Shown here piece after piece: positions 53,641-62,650 of a stretch of DNA of 64,000 nt. The notes under the pieces were generated by a model. It did not search any database. It was not told the DNA's origin and saw only the letters and a program-made list of their open reading frames with translations. The translations under genes were made by a program, and so were the position numbers. Source of the stretch: Limnothrix sp. CACIAM 69d (GTDB lineage: Bacteria > Cyanobacteriota > Cyanobacteriia > CACIAM-69d); contig MKGP02000088.1 of NCBI GenBank assembly GCA_001913845.2, forward strand, positions 62,001-126,000, given 5' to 3'. Position 1 is the first letter of the stretch. Every line of letters begins with the position of its first letter.

Positions 53641-54732
53641 CTAGATCTCCAGAGATTCCAGCACCCAGGGAGATTGCTTCGGGGGTTCCATCTGCGGATA
53701 GAGCGTTAGCACTTGCTCCAAGCCCAGACGCGATTGGGCGGCGGTGCTGAGGGGCGATTGTCGCTCCCGATCGAAATGTTCACCGGCCGCACAGGCAATC
53801 ATGGCCGCATTGTCGGTGCAGAACTTCATGGGCGGGAACAAAACCCGTAGCCCCAAGGGTTCCGCCGCTGCCGCCAGGGTTGCCCGCAAGCCCCGATTGG
53901 CCGCCACCCCACCCCCGATCGCGATCGTCGAAAAGCCCAGATCCTGCGCCGCCGCGATCGCCCGCTTGGTGAGGGCATTCACCACCGCCGTTTGGAAGCT
54001 GGCGGCCAAATCCGCCAAAGGCAGCTCAGGGGATTCCGCTTGCAGTTTTTGCACCAATCGCAACATGGCCGTTTTCAGGCCGCTGAAGCTGCAATCGTAG
54101 GGATGAAAGCCCCCGTCCGGCAACGAAACGCGCCCTTCCGGCAACTTGAAAGCCTTGGGATTGCCCTCGGCCGCCAGGCGATCGATCACGGGCCCGCCCG
54201 GATAGCCCAAGCCCATCAGCCGCGCCACCTTGTCAAAGGCCTCCCCCGCCGCGTCATCCCGGGTTTGACCCACCGTTTCATAAACACCCGAGTCGCGCAC
54301 CGCAATCAAGCTGGTGTGGCCCCCAGAGACCAACAGACACAGGAACGGCGGCTGCAACGTTGGCTCCATTAGATAGGAGGCGCAGATATGGCCTTCCAGG
54401 TGATGCACCGCCAAAAAGGGTTTTTGGTGCAGCATGGCCAGGGTTTTGCCCGCCGTCAACCCCACCAACAGGGCCCCAACCAAGCCGGGCGCACTGGTGG
54501 CGGCCACTGCGTCGATCGCCCCCCAACCGAGACCCGATTCCTGGAGCGCTTGGGCGATCGTCCAATTAATCGTTTCCACATGGCCCCGGGAAGCCACCTC
54601 CGGCACAATGCCACCGTAGGGCTGGTGGAGGGCAATTTGCGACGAGACCACATTGGCTAGCACTTGACGATTCTTTACGATCGCCACCGCCGTCTCATCA
54701 CAACTTGTTTCAATTGCTAAAGCAGTCGCCAT
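53641..54732 (-). CDS. tsaD: tRNA N6-threonylcarbamoyladenosine transferase TsaD
   Basis: 363 residues. Core motifs are [15 protein letters not shown] (start), [16 protein letters not shown], the metal-binding [22 protein letters not shown] and [13 protein letters not shown]. With TsaB, TsaC and TsaE it installs t6A37 on ANN-decoding tRNAs. The sequence starts at the first [16 protein letters not shown], matching the family. It is divergent from psaF; an inverted repeat TTGAAGTCT / AGACTTCAA lies in the gap at 54779-54812. No other tsa gene nearby. Confidence 0.96.
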   Translation of the reverse strand: MATALAIETSCDETAVAIVKNRQVLANVVSSQIALHQPYGGIVPEVASRGHVETINWTIAQALQESGLGWGAIDAVAATSAPGLVGALLVGLTAGKTLAMLHQKPFLAVHHLEGHICASYLMEPTLQPPFLCLLVSGGHTSLIAVRDSGVYETVGQTRDDAAGEAFDKVARLMGLGYPGGPVIDRLAAEGNPKAFKLPEGRVSLPDGGFHPYDCSFSGLKTAMLRLVQKLQAESPELPLADLAASFQTAVVNALTKRAIAAAQDLGFSTIAIGGGVAANRGLRATLAAAAEPLGLRVLFPPMKFCTDNAAMIACAAGEHFDRERQSPLSTAAQSRLGLEQVLTLYPQMEPPKQSPWVLESLEI

Positions 54733-54956
54733 CGTTGGGAATTTGGCTGATATGGTGAGGGGCAGTATTGGCCATTTGTTGAAGTCTAACTGGTTTCGGC
54801 CGAAGACTTCAAACGCGCCCTCTGCCTAGCCTTGCGCGGTCTGGTGTTCCTCCTTAAAGGGATCCAAACCCACGGGGCGATCGGGCAAAGTTCTCGCGAC
54901 AAATTGCCGTGATTTGTAACAGAAACGTATTGTTTCATAAAGAAAGGAAACAATCT

Positions 54957-55439
54957 ATGCGTCAGTTGTTTGCAATTGCGCTAGCGGTTTGCCTCTGGTT
55001 TGGGTTTGCTGCCCCGGCTAAGGCAGATTACTACGCTAACCTGACCCCCTGCGGCCAGAACGCTGCCTTCGTGAAGCGCGCCAAAGCAGCCACCACGCCC
55101 CAGGCGAAAGCTCGTTTTGAAAAGTATTCCACCCTGCTGTGCGGTGAAGAGGGTCTGCCTCACTTGATCACCGATGGCAACCTGTCTCACCTGGCAGAAT
55201 TCACGATCCCGAGCTTGGCTTTCCTGTACATCGCTGGCTGGATTGGCTGGGCTGGTCGTTCGTACCTGCAAGCCATCAAGAAGGGTGACAACCCCGAAGA
55301 AAGCGAAATCATCATCAACGTGCCTTTGGCTGTGAAGTGCTCCTTGGGTGGTGCGGCTTGGCCCGCAGCGGCCTTGGCTGAATTCGGCAGCGGCAAGTTG
55401 TTGGCCAAAGAAAGCGAAATTACGGTTTCGCCTCGCTAA
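54957..55439 (+). CDS. psaF: photosystem I reaction centre subunit III
   Basis: 160 residues from the ATG at 54957, which has AAAGGAAA upstream. A cleavable signal peptide (LFAIALAVCLWFGFAAPAKA) targets the N-terminal half to the lumen. The mature part starts DYYANLTPCGQNAAFVKRAK and has the conserved Cys pair (LTPCG, LLCGEEGLPHL). A transmembrane helix follows at SLAFLYIAGWIGWAGRSYL. PsaF docks plastocyanin or cytochrome c6 and contacts PsaJ. It is followed by psaJ after 256 bp and psaL after a further 136 bp, all on one strand. Confidence 0.97.
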   Translation: MRQLFAIALAVCLWFGFAAPAKADYYANLTPCGQNAAFVKRAKAATTPQAKARFEKYSTLLCGEEGLPHLITDGNLSHLAEFTIPSLAFLYIAGWIGWAGRSYLQAIKKGDNPEESEIIINVPLAVKCSLGGAAWPAAALAEFGSGKLLAKESEITVSPR

Positions 55440-55695
55440 ACCCGGTTGGTTTACCGGGGTGCGGTAAGGGCACAGGTTTATGGTGACAAATCGGATGACG
55501 ACCCCGATCGGTCAGCCGCCGTTGCTGGCAAACAACTGATTCTGTGAGCGATCGCCTGGGGCTGGGAGGCACAACCAACCGACCCGGTGATCGCTTCCCT
55601 GTTATCAGCGATCGCCCCGTTTCCGTTCCCGCCTGGGCCATGGCCGATCGACCCCCACTCCCCTGTTTTTAGAGATCTGGATTCGGAGACCATCC

Positions 55696-55821
55696 ATGAA
55701 AGACTTGCAGCGCTATTTGTCCTCGGCTCCCGTGTTGGCAGCCGCTTGGGTTACCTTCACCGCTGGCCTGTTGATTGAATTCAACCGGTTCCATCCGGAT
55801 TACTTGGTGCCGCCCTTCTAA
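55696..55821 (+). CDS. psaJ: photosystem I reaction centre subunit IX
   Basis: 41 residues: [20 protein letters not shown] then [20 protein letters not shown] and a final Phe. One transmembrane helix with the PsaJ signature LSxAPVLAxxW...GxLIExNRFxPD. It stabilises PsaF in the PSI complex, and the genes are adjacent as usual. The 256-bp psaF-psaJ spacer has no hairpin I recognise. Too short for automatic detection but unmistakable. Confidence 0.95.
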   Translation: MKDLQRYLSSAPVLAAAWVTFTAGLLIEFNRFHPDYLVPPF

Positions 55822-55957
55822 ATCAAGGGCGATCGCAGTTTGGGCGTTGGGTTGGGTCTGCCAAAGGGCAGCCAGAACACCGGCCCACGATCCAAACAAC
55901 CAGTTTTGAAAACGCTTTGTCCCGCTGATTGCACGCTTAACCTCTAGAGGGAAAACT

Positions 55958-56440
55958 ATGGCTTTGGACGTGGTTTCTCATAACGGCGATCCCCAGGTCG
56001 GCGATCTGGTGACTCCGATCTCCGGTTCTGGTTTTACGAAGGCTTTGATTCAAAATCTGCCGGCCTACCGCAAGGGCCTGTCGCCGATTCGTCGTGGTTT
56101 GGAAGTGGGCATGGCCCATGGTTATTTGCTGTTTGGGCCCTTTGCCTTCACGAGCCAATTCCGCAACACCAGCTACGGCACTTTGGTGGGCTTGATTGAA
56201 GCAATTATTTTGGTGACGATTCTGTCGCTGTGCCTGTCGGTCTATGGCAACGTGACGACCAAGGCTCCTTTGGCCTCCGTGGCCGTGTCCGAAGTGCCCG
56301 CTGAGTTGGGCACGAAGGAAGGCTGGAGCGAGTTCGCTGGCGGCTTCACAATCGGTGGCATCGGCGGCGCGGCCTTCGCTTACGCGGTCTATTCCGTGGT
56401 GCAGTCGGGCGTGTTCCAAACCTTTGCGAACGGTCTGTAA
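55958..56440 (+). CDS. psaL: photosystem I reaction centre subunit XI
   Basis: 160 residues. Features are the soluble N-terminus VVSHNGDPQVGDLVTPISGS, NLPAYRKGLSPIRRGLEVGMAHGYLLFGPF with the conserved chlorophyll-ligand region, and helices LVGLIEAIILVTILSLCLSVYG and FTIGGIGGAAFAYAVYSVV. PsaL forms the interface between PSI monomers in trimers or tetramers. In many cyanobacteria psaL is with psaI, away from psaF; here it follows psaF-psaJ directly and a terminator comes next. psaI is not seen up to 56788. Confidence 0.96.
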   Translation: MALDVVSHNGDPQVGDLVTPISGSGFTKALIQNLPAYRKGLSPIRRGLEVGMAHGYLLFGPFAFTSQFRNTSYGTLVGLIEAIILVTILSLCLSVYGNVTTKAPLASVAVSEVPAELGTKEGWSEFAGGFTIGGIGGAAFAYAVYSVVQSGVFQTFANGL

Positions 56441-56467
56441 TTGACCCAACGTTAGGTTTTCGCTCTG

Positions 56468-56501
56468 AAAAAGGCGGTGGTCTTGGTGGCCATCGCCTTT
56501 T
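56468..56501 (+). terminator. intrinsic terminator after psaL
   Basis: AAAAGGCGGTGG (56469-56480) pairs with CCATCGCCTTTT (56490-56501) around a nine-base loop, with one G-T pair. It lies 28 bp after the psaL stop and closes the psaF-psaJ-psaL unit. Confidence 0.8.
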
Positions 56502-56728
56502 GATTTCTTGATTTTGGGTTAATCAACGGTTGTTGAGGAATTTCTAGGCGCTGATTTCTGAATTCCTAATAGTTTTGTCGTTTTGTAGTAGCATGACAGG
56601 CTTAATACATTGGGTCAAAGTTGCGGAGCCAGTCGTAGTAACAAGGGGCTTGAGCATCTTGCTGCCTAACGATTTGGTGGCGATAACAGCCATATAATTT
56701 AACCCAGTGAATTAAGGCAGCTACGCTA

Positions 56729-56757
56729 GTAGGTTGGGTTGAGGGACGAAACCCAAC
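56729..56757. repeat. half copy of the GTAGGTTGGGTTGAG element
   Basis: GTAGGTTGGGTTGAGGGACG then AAACCCAAC matches one end plus the internal inverted arm of the complete element at 25414-25497. The second half is missing. A fragment AACAAGGGGCTTGAGCATCTTG (about 56643) of the MITE family also lies in this gap. Confidence 0.65.
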
Positions 56758-56788
56758 AGAAACAAAGCTTGTGCTGATTTTTGAATCC

Positions 56789-58420
56789 CTAGGAGTCGAT
56801 CGCGGCGGGCAAATCCGCCAACCAACCGGCCGCCTGTTGCCCATTGCCGGGGCCGCTGGCCAAACCCCAAGACCCGGTTCCCGTAATCACAAACCCATTG
56901 GGGCCACAGGGAGCCACCGTTGATTGGCCATCCGCATGGACTGGCCGCGCCCCCACCCAGGGTTGCAGAGCCGCCAACGCCGCCCAATCGGGGGATTCGG
57001 ACTCCAAAGTGGGACAACCATGGAGCGCCCACAGCTCCGGAAAGAACTGCGCCGCCGCCCTCAGTTGCGATCGCAGGGCCCACCGTGCGCCGGGATGTTG
57101 CAAATTGAGGGGCCGATCGACCCCAGGATAGAACTTGCAGCCGCCGATCCGAATTTCCCAATCTCCAGCGGCGGCTCCCAGGGCTTCCGGTTGGAATCGA
57201 TCGAGCCGACGCGGATCCAAAAGATCCAGGGGAATCGGCCGATCGCCCCAGGCCGCGGCCCAGGTGTGATCGATCCAATCGGTGGCCTCCCCGCTCATAG
57301 CCAACGCCAGGCGATCGAATGCCCACTGCTGATCCAACCAATCGAGAAAAGCCGCCGCCGGAATCAGGGTGGGGCTGATCACCAACGGCCCGGCGCTGCC
57401 GTCCTGTTTCCAGGCCCGGCGGGGAAAAGTCAGGCCCTGGGAGATCGCCGATCGGGGAATGGCGAAGGTGATCGATGTGCCCGCGATCGGGAAGAGCGGT
57501 TGGCTCACCGCGCCGCTTTGTTCCAGCAGCGGATCAAACCCCGTGGCAAAGATGAATCGATCGGTGGCGCGGCCGAGGGTGATCGCCTTGCCCCCTTGGT
57601 GGGCCCGCAATTGCTGGATTTGCCCGCTCGCATTCCGATCGATGCCGGTAATGTCCGTGTTGAGTTGCCACTGAATCCGCCCCATTTGATTCAGCCGATC
57701 GGTCAATTCCGCCACCAGTCGGCCCGCATGGATCGCACCCCCCGGTTGGCGGGTGATTTGGCCCGCAAAATCCGCCGCCCCCAAAAAAGGAGCCAAACCG
57801 GGATTCAAGGTCAAGGCCTCCGTCACGGACACCAGGGCCGCCAGGTCGCGATCGCCCGTGGCCCGATGCAGCCGCGCCACCTCTTGGCTGGCCTTGGTGG
57901 CGGCTTGGGAACCCTGATAAACCCGCAGTTTGGCCCCCAATTGCAAACCGGTGCGAGCTGCCAAGTCGGGATCCCGGGCCGCCAGCTCGCGCCAAAGGTG
58001 TAAATTGCGGAACCCCCATTGCAGCATGGCCCGCTCCCGATCGGCCGCTGTGGGTTCCTGGGCCCGGGCCCGCTCCAAAAAGGATTGGATCGCGGCTCGA
58101 TCGACCCCTTGGGCCACAAACCCCGGATAGGCATAGCCCCCCTGATCCAAGGGCGTTGCAAAGGACTGGGCCAATTGCGCGGCCGTGAGACCGCCGGCCA
58201 CCAGCCCTTCGGTGGCCGTCAAGCTGCGCCCATTGCCGGCCGTCAAACCGGCTCCCGGCGTGGCAGCGCGATCGACCATCACCAGGGGCAGTTCCATTTG
58301 GCCCGTTTGGCGAATGGCCCAAGCGGTCAACAAACCCGCCACGCCCGCACCGACGATGTAGACACGACGGGCGCGGGGCCCGGTGGTGCGATCGACAGGA
58401 TTCAACAGAACAGAGGACAT
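56789..58420 (-). CDS. FAD-dependent oxidoreductase (DAO superfamily)
   Basis: 543 residues. The N-terminal dinucleotide fold is RRVYIVGAGVAGLLTAWAI (GxGxxG, about 19-37). A second FAD motif comes late: GPNGFVITGTGSWGLASGPG, the DAO-type end where the flavin ring is bound. The middle holds a substrate domain with ITRQPGGAIHAGRLVAELTDRL and RFIFATGFDPLLEQ. The substrate is not evident: amino acid, amine or ring oxidation are all possible. About 100 residues longer than typical glycine-oxidase relatives. It stands alone between psaL and a 6-PGDH-like gene. Confidence 0.82.
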   Translation of the reverse strand: MSSVLLNPVDRTTGPRARRVYIVGAGVAGLLTAWAIRQTGQMELPLVMVDRAATPGAGLTAGNGRSLTATEGLVAGGLTAAQLAQSFATPLDQGGYAYPGFVAQGVDRAAIQSFLERARAQEPTAADRERAMLQWGFRNLHLWRELAARDPDLAARTGLQLGAKLRVYQGSQAATKASQEVARLHRATGDRDLAALVSVTEALTLNPGLAPFLGAADFAGQITRQPGGAIHAGRLVAELTDRLNQMGRIQWQLNTDITGIDRNASGQIQQLRAHQGGKAITLGRATDRFIFATGFDPLLEQSGAVSQPLFPIAGTSITFAIPRSAISQGLTFPRRAWKQDGSAGPLVISPTLIPAAAFLDWLDQQWAFDRLALAMSGEATDWIDHTWAAAWGDRPIPLDLLDPRRLDRFQPEALGAAAGDWEIRIGGCKFYPGVDRPLNLQHPGARWALRSQLRAAAQFFPELWALHGCPTLESESPDWAALAALQPWVGARPVHADGQSTVAPCGPNGFVITGTGSWGLASGPGNGQQAAGWLADLPAAIDS

Positions 58421-58673
58421 GGCAACGGCTTGGGGTTTAGGGAATGGGAGCAGACAGGTCGATTAGGCGGGCGATCGAGTGGTGGATCGCGCCAGGCATC
58501 GAGGGTAATGAATTTAGAATAACTATTCAACGATGAATCGATGAAAGCTTCAAGGGGCCAGGGGCAATCGTCCCGATCACTGGAACGGCTGGTATAACCC
58601 GAAACCTATTTTAAAAATGATCTGAAAAACGATCGCCCCAACAATTGCCCATTCACGCCGCTGACCAGTCGGC

Positions 58674-59555
58674 CTAAGGTTCCGGTTCCGTCGCCGGAGC
58701 GATCGCCGCAAACAGCGCCGAATAGTCCGTGTTGCCCAACCCCAGGGCGATCGCCCGTTCCACCACTGCCCGCACTGCCTGCACCGGAGCCGTCTCGATT
58801 CCTTGGGCCCCCGCCGCCTGGGCAAACAAGTCCAGATCCTTCAGCAGATGCTTCGTGGGGAAATTGGGGCGATCGAAGTCCCGATCGAGCATCCGTTGCA
58901 ACTTCTTGTCAAAGGTCGGCGCGTAGAGGGCGCTGGGTCGCAAAATCTGCAAAAAGGTCTCCACGGCAATCCCTTCCCGTTCCACCAGAGCCAAACTGGC
59001 CGCAAAGGCCGTGGTGAGCGACCCAATCAACTGATTCATGGCCAACTTCAACGCCGCCGCCGCCCCCACGGGCCCCACCAACAGCGGCTCGGGGCCAAAG
59101 GTTTGCAACCAAGCCCGATCGCGCTCAAACTGGGCCGGCGTGGCCCCCACCATCAACAGCAGCTTGCCCGCGCTCAGTTCGGGAATGCTGCCCAGGACGG
59201 GTGCTTCGTAATAGTCACAGCCCCAAGCGGTTAACTCAGCGTCGATCGCCCGGCTTTCTTCCGGAGCGATCGTGCCCATTTGCACCACGGTTTTGTCCGC
59301 CAACAGCGACCCGATCGCCCCATCCAGCAGCACCGATCGAATGGCGGCCCCATCCGCCAGCCACAACACCACCCGATCAGCCGGGGCGATCGCCGCCGCC
59401 AAATCCGTCGTGGTGTTCAGGCGATCGATCCCCTGCAACGGTTCCAGGGCCTCGGGCGATCGGTTCCAAGCCACCACGTCTTCGCCCGTGGCCGCCAGCC
59501 GCCCAGCCGCGGCCCGACCCATCAACCCCATGCCCAACACGGCTACTACAGTCAT
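58674..59555 (-). CDS. NAD(P)-dependent beta-hydroxyacid dehydrogenase
   Basis: 293 residues of the 3-hydroxyisobutyrate dehydrogenase type. The nucleotide-binding motif is VAVLGMGLMGRAAAGRLA (GxGxMG) at the N-terminus. The substrate-binding stretch is DYYEAPVLGS followed by GKLLLMVG; the catalytic Lys is in ALKLAMNQLIGSLTTA. PTKHLLKDLDLF matches the C-terminal helical domain. Relatives reduce glyoxylate or succinic semialdehyde or oxidise hydroxyisobutyrate; the 'KDLxL' and Ser/Thr residues do not settle which. Monocistronic by spacing (about 250 bp to the previous start). Confidence 0.88.
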   Translation of the reverse strand: MTVVAVLGMGLMGRAAAGRLAATGEDVVAWNRSPEALEPLQGIDRLNTTTDLAAAIAPADRVVLWLADGAAIRSVLLDGAIGSLLADKTVVQMGTIAPEESRAIDAELTAWGCDYYEAPVLGSIPELSAGKLLLMVGATPAQFERDRAWLQTFGPEPLLVGPVGAAAALKLAMNQLIGSLTTAFAASLALVEREGIAVETFLQILRPSALYAPTFDKKLQRMLDRDFDRPNFPTKHLLKDLDLFAQAAGAQGIETAPVQAVRAVVERAIALGLGNTDYSALFAAIAPATEPEP

Positions 59556-59634
59556 TGCGCCCGATTTTGATCATGAATGAGTTTGAGAGTTTGATTGTGG
59601 CATTTTGATTCCTGGGAGTGAATGGGCAATCGCT

Positions 59635-59844
59635 TTATTCTGAAAACATCATTTGCAGGGTTTCTAGAATTCGTCGCTGGGTTTTACGATCAATCCGTCT
59701 CAAGGATTTGACTAATTGTTGACGGTCAACGGTACGAATTTGATCGAGGACTACTTGTGCTGACTTATTTTCAAAAGAGCAAGGAATTCGGGTTGGGTCA
59801 TCTCGAAACTTAGTGGTTAATGGGGCGATGATGACCGCTTGCAA
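59635..59844 (-). pseudogene. truncated MazF/PemK toxin
   Basis: 69 residues beginning in mid-fold: AVIIAPLTTKFRDDPTRIPC, then SAQVVLDQIRTVDRQQLVK and a C-terminal helix ILETLQMMF. These are strands 4-5 and the terminal helix of MazF-type mRNA interferases, including the conserved DQIRTVD. The first third, which holds GEI/V-x-x-x-xxG and the catalytic Arg, is absent; upstream DNA is instead a piece of hsdS. No antitoxin gene adjoins. It is therefore a broken toxin. Confidence 0.75.
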
Positions 59845-59853
59845 GAACTAATT

Positions 59854-59979
59854 CATTTCGTCCAACTCGTGCCCCAAGACCCCAACGACGAACCCGCCGC
59901 AGTATTGCTAGAACGGATTCGAGCCGATCGCACCCAACAACCTACCCCGCGCAAACGCAAACCCAAAGCCAGCCAATGA
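59854..59979 (+). pseudogene. C-terminal fragment of an hsdS gene
   Basis: In frame to TGA at 59977-59979, the translation LVPQDPNDEPAAVLLERIRA continues as DRTQQPTPRKRKPKASQ. It matches the tail of the intact HsdS at 23909 (LVPQDPNDEPASVLLERIRA, PTPRKRKPKAT) almost residue for residue. Homology begins at about 59854, ten bases from the start of the mazF fragment, with no start codon. A remnant of a second type I locus or a recombination leftover. Confidence 0.8.
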
Positions 59980-60517
59980 CCCTTGGGGCGTTCTGGGCCG
60001 CGTGAATGGACGCAACCTGAGTTCAATGCCTTCACAATTGGCGAACCGTCATTCTTTCAATCGCTAGTCACGCATCAAGCGATTAAATTATCCGTCATTG
60101 ATTCATGAAGTATCGCCCGATCGCCCAGATCATCTATTTCTCAACAGGGGATGGCTCCAGATCGCCAAATTTCGTTACAGATCCTCCTGTACCAAGCCAA
60201 CCTGGTGACGCAATGTCACAGACGCAAAACTTTTTGATTGGAATAATCAAGTTTTATTTTTAATTTCTGTTCGATTTCTTACGAAAGTCTTCAAAAACAG
60301 CCATGATTGGCCAAGTAGCTTCAGTAGCGGACTTTGATTATAGGCATTAATTTTAACCAAGTTTATCTCATAAATTCCTGAGTACTATGAGGATAGTCAG
60401 AAAGATCCCTTGACGCTCAAAACTACCGTCTTTATATAATGAACATGATTCAGCAAGGTTGCTGATCATGTGCTCGAAACTCCCTACTCCATCAGATCAG
60501 GATTTCACTTTATTTTT
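59980..60517. other. intergenic region before the H-NOX operon
   Basis: No gene seen. AT-rich from about 60220. A sigma-70-like promoter is present at the downstream end (listed separately). GTG at 60470 would add 16 codons to H-NOX but those residues (LETPYSIRSGFHFIF) lie outside the family. Confidence 0.5.
60410..60440 (+). promoter_or_regulatory. sigma-70-type promoter of the H-NOX operon
   Basis: TTGACG (60410-60415) and TATATA (60433-60438, 17-bp spacing) or TATAAT (60435-60440, 19-bp spacing). Start of transcription expected near 60446, about 70 bp before the ATG. Confidence 0.5.
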
Positions 60518-61069
60518 ATGTATGGCTTAATTAACAGCGCTTTGCGGATGATGATGTGCGAGCAATATGGCCAGGAAATTTGGGACGACATCATGACCCA
60601 TGCTCAGCTTTCGGAGGAGCATTTTTTTGTGATGAAGTCCTATCCTGACGACATCACCCATAACATTGTGCAAGCGGCGACCACTATTTTGGATATTTCT
60701 CCAACGGAATTGCTCCGCAAATTTGGCCACTATTGGGTGGGTTACACCAAAACGGCGGGCTACCAAGAAATTATGAATATGTGTGGTGATAACTTGGTGG
60801 ATTTTTTGGGCAGTTTGGATGATTTACATACGCGGCTAGGGGTGCAATTTCCCGCGTTTCGTCCTCCGTCCTTTGACTGTGATCAAGTAGGCCATCACAC
60901 GGTGGAATTACACTATCGATCGACTCGCCAAGGGTTGGCTCCCATGGTGGAAGGTTTGATTGAAGGGCTGGGCGATCGCTTCGATACGGAAGTGGAAATT
61001 ACCCAAATTGCCGATCGCGCTCAGGGTGACGAATGCGATACCTTCCTCATCCACTACACCACTGACTAG
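60518..61069 (+). CDS. H-NOX heme nitric-oxide/oxygen sensor
   Basis: 183 residues from MYGLINSALR, the canonical start of H-NOX domains. The proximal heme ligand is H104 in FLGSLDDLHTRLG, the YxSxR heme-propionate motif is Y133-R-S135-T-R137, and the Pro bending the heme lies in FRPPSF. The distal pocket has no obvious Tyr in the usual H-bonding position, which would favour NO over O2; this is an inference. The stop is 4 bp from the start of a histidine kinase with an HNOBA domain, the classical H-NOX partner. Stand-alone soluble sensor. Confidence 0.95.
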   Translation: MYGLINSALRMMMCEQYGQEIWDDIMTHAQLSEEHFFVMKSYPDDITHNIVQAATTILDISPTELLRKFGHYWVGYTKTAGYQEIMNMCGDNLVDFLGSLDDLHTRLGVQFPAFRPPSFDCDQVGHHTVELHYRSTRQGLAPMVEGLIEGLGDRFDTEVEITQIADRAQGDECDTFLIHYTTD

Positions 61070-61073
61070 GGCT

Positions 61074-62642
61074 ATGGATCAGTTGCCCTTACCCCAATTT
61101 CACCTTTCAGCAGAGTTGCTGGTGCAGCTCTTTCCGTTTCATTTGGCCCTCAATCATCAACTGCAAATTGTTCAGGTGGGGCAAGCGCTCGATCGAATCT
61201 ATCCCCACCCCTTGAGAGGACGCTTATTTGCAGATCATTTTTCGATCAACCGTCCTCGTATGTCGATTAGCATTGAGGACTTTCTTAAGAAAAGACAATC
61301 CCTTTTTCTGCTGGAGTCTCGAGATCTATCTTTGGTTTTGAAGGGACAGATGATGGATTTGCTGGAATCAGGAATTTTTCTTTTTCTGTGCTCTCCATCC
61401 GCGATCGATGCTCAAAAACTAACAGATGCAGGAATTCAACTGAAGGATTTTCCGCTTCATGACGTAACACCGGATCTAGTGTTTTTGCAACAAACCACCC
61501 AGATGTCCGTGAAGCAGGTGGAGACTCTCAACCAGCAGTTGATTGCTAGCCAAGAGCAGTTAAAGGATGCTTTATCGATTCAGGAACATTTGCGATTTAA
61601 GGCAGAAAAACAAGCACGCCAGCTTGAACAACAACTGAAGGAGCTAAAAGAAACGCAAATTCAGCTTGTGCAGGCTGAGAAAATGTCCACGTTGGGGCAA
61701 ATGATTTCGGGTATTGTTCATGAAATCAATAATCCTTTGCATTTTATTCACGGTAATTTGGATCATTGCCTCAATTATGCTCAGAGTTTGCTGGAGGCTT
61801 GCCAGATTTTATTAAAAGCTTCTCCCCGAGCAAGGGAGTGGCACGAGATATTCCATGCCAATTCATCTTCATCCGAAAATTGGTTGAACGAAGCCACGTT
61901 AGGCTCAGATCCTGAAGATCAGAACATTGATGTTGATCATTCTTTGGATGATGCTGTGGCTCTGGCTAGTTTGGACTTGGAAAATCTTGCTTTTGCTTTG
62001 GATGATTTTCCGAAGGTGCTTCAGTCCATGCGGATTGGCAGTCAGCGAATTCGTGAAATTGTGGAGGGGTTACGTCAATTTTCGCGCTTGGATGCCAGTG
62101 CGCTCGATTGGTTTGATATTCATGAAGGTATTGATAACACATTGATGATTCTGAGGAGCCGACTCACCAGGGCTAAGGTTTCATCGAATATTGAAATTAT
62201 TAGAAACTATGGCAATGTGCCACTTATTTCTTGCTATGGGGGACAGATTAATCAGGTTTTTATGAATATTTTGGCGAATGCGATCGATGCCCTAGAAGAC
62301 CATAATCAGGCCTGTGAATTACCGGCACGATCGGGCACAAAACGGGAACTACCCAAAATTTGGATTGAAACAGGTTTGATTAATTCTGGATGGCTGCGCA
62401 TCTCGATTCGTGACAATGGATGCGGGATGCCCAGGGACATTCAATCAAAGATGTTTGAGCCGTTTTTCACAACAAAGTCCGCCCATCGGGGCACGGGTCT
62501 CGGCATGTCAATTAGCTACAAAATTGTGACGGAACGCCACGGGGGCCGGTTGCGCTGCCTCTCGGAACCTTGCCAGGGCACGGAGTTTGTGATTGAACTG
62601 CCGATCGAGCCGGCCCAACTGCAAGGCAAGAGCGCGGTTTAG
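61074..62642 (+). CDS. H-NOX-associated histidine kinase (HNOBA-kinase)
   Basis: 522 residues from the ATG at 61074. The N-terminal domain (about 5-170) has FPFHLALNHQLQIVQVGQAL, HFSINRPRM and LHDVTPDLVFLQQTT, the HNOBA (heme NO-binding associated) pattern. A coiled coil (about 165-215) leads to KMSTLGQMISGIVHEINNP with the acceptor His, a helical insert with acidic stretches, and DIHEGIDNTLMILRSRL. The ATPase motifs are NQVFMNILANAIDAL, DNGCGMP and GTGLGMSISYKIV. It should be switched by the preceding H-NOX protein on NO binding. Its response regulator is not in the window. Sister of the kinases at 7858 and 52191. Confidence 0.94.
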   Translation: MDQLPLPQFHLSAELLVQLFPFHLALNHQLQIVQVGQALDRIYPHPLRGRLFADHFSINRPRMSISIEDFLKKRQSLFLLESRDLSLVLKGQMMDLLESGIFLFLCSPSAIDAQKLTDAGIQLKDFPLHDVTPDLVFLQQTTQMSVKQVETLNQQLIASQEQLKDALSIQEHLRFKAEKQARQLEQQLKELKETQIQLVQAEKMSTLGQMISGIVHEINNPLHFIHGNLDHCLNYAQSLLEACQILLKASPRAREWHEIFHANSSSSENWLNEATLGSDPEDQNIDVDHSLDDAVALASLDLENLAFALDDFPKVLQSMRIGSQRIREIVEGLRQFSRLDASALDWFDIHEGIDNTLMILRSRLTRAKVSSNIEIIRNYGNVPLISCYGGQINQVFMNILANAIDALEDHNQACELPARSGTKRELPKIWIETGLINSGWLRISIRDNGCGMPRDIQSKMFEPFFTTKSAHRGTGLGMSISYKIVTERHGGRLRCLSEPCQGTEFVIELPIEPAQLQGKSAV

Positions 62643-62650
62643 GCACAGTC

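Noticed and set aside
54779-54812. TTGAAGTCT/AGACTTCAA hairpin upstream of psaF as a terminator
   Set aside because: It lacks a T-run on either strand and lies between two divergent starts, so a terminator makes no sense; it may be an operator, but nothing supports that.
56441-56788. psaI after psaL
   Set aside because: No short frame resembling PsaI was found on either strand before or after the terminator.
56924-58003. 359-codon plus-strand frame
   Set aside because: Antisense to the FAD oxidoreductase, whose motifs are clear; the frame has no recognisable domain.
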